DNA from: Lachnospiraceae bacterium
Lineage (GTDB): Bacteria; Bacillota; Clostridia; Lachnospirales; Lachnospiraceae
DNA: 64,000 nucleotides
Assembly (NCBI GenBank): GCA_015057115.1
Contig: SVEZ01000006.1
Coordinates: 62,001-126,000 of the forward strand
Reading direction: 5' to 3'
Each line of letters begins with the position of its first letter. Positions within the stretch are counted from its first letter, which is position 1. Below are positions 63,090 to 64,000 of the stretch, piece after piece. A program made the position numbers and the translations under genes. The notes under the pieces are model-generated. The model did no database searches and was not told the DNA's origin. It saw only the letters and a program-made list of their open reading frames with translations.

Positions 63090-63994
63090 AGTTTTATCAG
63101 TTCATTTCGCATAAACTCTTCACCTGAAAAATCTTCTATTAACTCAGCAATATCAATTAGCCAAGACAGCAGTTCTTTATTTGCTGTCTTGGTTTCTTCT
63201 TTTTTATTCCACCAAATGGCATATATAATATCTTCTATTCTTGCCAAACCTTTTATATAATAAGAAAAATTAATAATTTTCCAGCAATAACTATTTGATA
63301 CTACAAATCTACCACAATTTCCATATTCACTTTGTATTATATCACCCATCATTCCCAAAAGTGGTGCATAGCTAAACTCTTCAAAGGTATCCATCTTTGC
63401 ATTACAAAAATCCTCGATCATATGGAATAGGGATTCGTATTCCGCATTTTTCTCAGCTACTTGCAAATAACCACAGAGATACCGGAATTCATATTCTGCA
63501 AAATACTTTCTTCCCTCTCGGAACAAATACTCCCATTCTATCGTTTCTTCAATCATCTGTTTGATTTGTGCGGCACATTGTTCTTTCGTCAGTCTGCCGG
63601 TGGCATATAGGAACCATACCTTTCGCCAGCAAAATTCCCGGAGGTTGTTTTCATCTTCTAAGTTGAACTCCCTTTCTAGCTGATCCAGCTTCTTTAATCC
63701 CTCTTCCATGCTTCCGTATAATTCACAGTGGTTGATTTCTTCCACCAGCTTCTTCTGCTCTTTGCTTTCTACTGAAAACTCTTCTCTGGTGTACAAAGTA
63801 GGAAGATTTAATTTTTTAAAAATGACTTCTACGGTTTTTCCACACGGCTTCCTTTTACCGTCAATAATACTGCGAACTGTACGCACATCCACATTGACAT
63901 CCCGCGCCATTTCTTCTGCACTATAACCGAACATTTCCATTCGTTTTGCGATTCCGTCACAGATTCCATCTGCATTCTGCATAAGGTAAGGCAA
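63086..63994 (-). CDS. HTH regulator with helical-repeat C-terminus (Rgg/RNPP-like), possibly partial
   Basis: The N-terminal 65 residues form an XRE-type helix-turn-helix (YSAEEMARDVNVDVRTVRSI and IDGKRKPCGKTVEVIFKKLN). About 230 residues of alpha-helical sequence rich in aromatic and acidic residues follow. The pattern (helix pairs such as YEFRYLCGYLQVAEKNAEYE) resembles the TPR-like domains of peptide-sensing regulators. The frame opens at TTG 63994 but has no stop before the window edge (TAT and AAC codons precede), so the true start may lie outside; an ATG four codons in (63982) is another option. It is convergent with the peptide gene, with the two TAA codons sharing TTAA. Confidence 0.78.
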   Translation of the reverse strand: MPYLMQNADGICDGIAKRMEMFGYSAEEMARDVNVDVRTVRSIIDGKRKPCGKTVEVIFKKLNLPTLYTREEFSVESKEQKKLVEEINHCELYGSMEEGLKKLDQLEREFNLEDENNLREFCWRKVWFLYATGRLTKEQCAAQIKQMIEETIEWEYLFREGRKYFAEYEFRYLCGYLQVAEKNAEYESLFHMIEDFCNAKMDTFEEFSYAPLLGMMGDIIQSEYGNCGRFVVSNSYCWKIINFSYYIKGLARIEDIIYAIWWNKKEETKTANKELLSWLIDIAELIEDFSGEEFMRNELIKL

Positions 63995-64000
63995 ATAGTT

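Noticed and set aside
1-64000. CRISPR array, insertion sequence or prophage
   Set aside because: No regularly spaced direct repeats, no transposase or integrase motifs and no phage structural genes were seen on either strand.

Overview
This window looks like a chromosomal segment of a Gram-positive anaerobe of the Clostridia, most likely a Lachnospiraceae (Roseburia/Butyrivibrio-type) bacterium. The evidence is a clostridial-type rpoBC/str gene order, a type III glutamine synthetase, a tandem glycine riboswitch, a HrcA/CIRCE operator, consensus sigma-A promoters, strong Shine-Dalgarno sites with several GTG/TTG starts, and a tRNA gene without encoded CCA. This assignment is inferred from gene content; no search was run.

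Layout. 0-18 kb is one long minus-strand block of translation and transcription genes: rpmG-secE-nusG-rplK-rplA, then rplJ-rplL behind an L10 leader, a cyclophilin, rpoB-rpoC, and rpsL-rpsG-fusA-tuf. A frameshifted HAD phosphatase lies at the left edge. At 18.2 kb there is an orphan FliD-like protein on the plus strand. 19.5-26.2 kb is a tightly packed minus-strand operon: a Dabb protein, a GT4 glycosyltransferase, a large secreted surface protein, a LegC-type aminotransferase and a PtmE-type CBS/nucleotidyltransferase. This suggests activated-sugar synthesis coupled to a cell-surface product. 26.4-29.4 kb holds a secreted GH25 lysozyme and a phosphodiester-glycosidase-domain protein. 29.5-34.8 kb holds an ECF sigma/anti-sigma pair and three peptidases (PepD, an M24 aminopeptidase and a proline-iminopeptidase-like hydrolase).

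34.9-53.2 kb is mixed: a very large hybrid sensor kinase, an SNF-family transporter, a PTS-EIIC-like permease under a glycine riboswitch, DegV, Hsp20 under CIRCE, a membrane hydrolase, tRNA-Pro(GGG), a DUF218 protein, PspC, GlnN, and a three-gene c-di-GMP/MgtC operon. 53.4-60.9 kb holds a gene remnant, a phosphorelay pair (hybrid kinase with Hpt plus a stand-alone receiver protein), a membrane-protein cluster whose permease and YitT-like genes are damaged, and an acetyltransferase.

60.9-64 kb is AT-rich and accessory in character: a lipoprotein, a secreted papain-like cysteine peptidase (frameshifted), a 50-bp-class perfect palindrome, a 57-residue secreted peptide missed by simple ORF calling, and a convergent HTH/helical-repeat regulator. 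The peptide and regulator overlap tail to tail by four bases. This resembles a peptide-pheromone (RNPP/Rgg-like) circuit and is the best candidate for an undescribed system in the window.

Three genes (HAD, YitT-like, peptidase) each need exactly one added base at a short G-run to restore a full reading frame. They may be real pseudogenes or contingency loci, or homopolymer sequencing errors; the sequence alone cannot decide.
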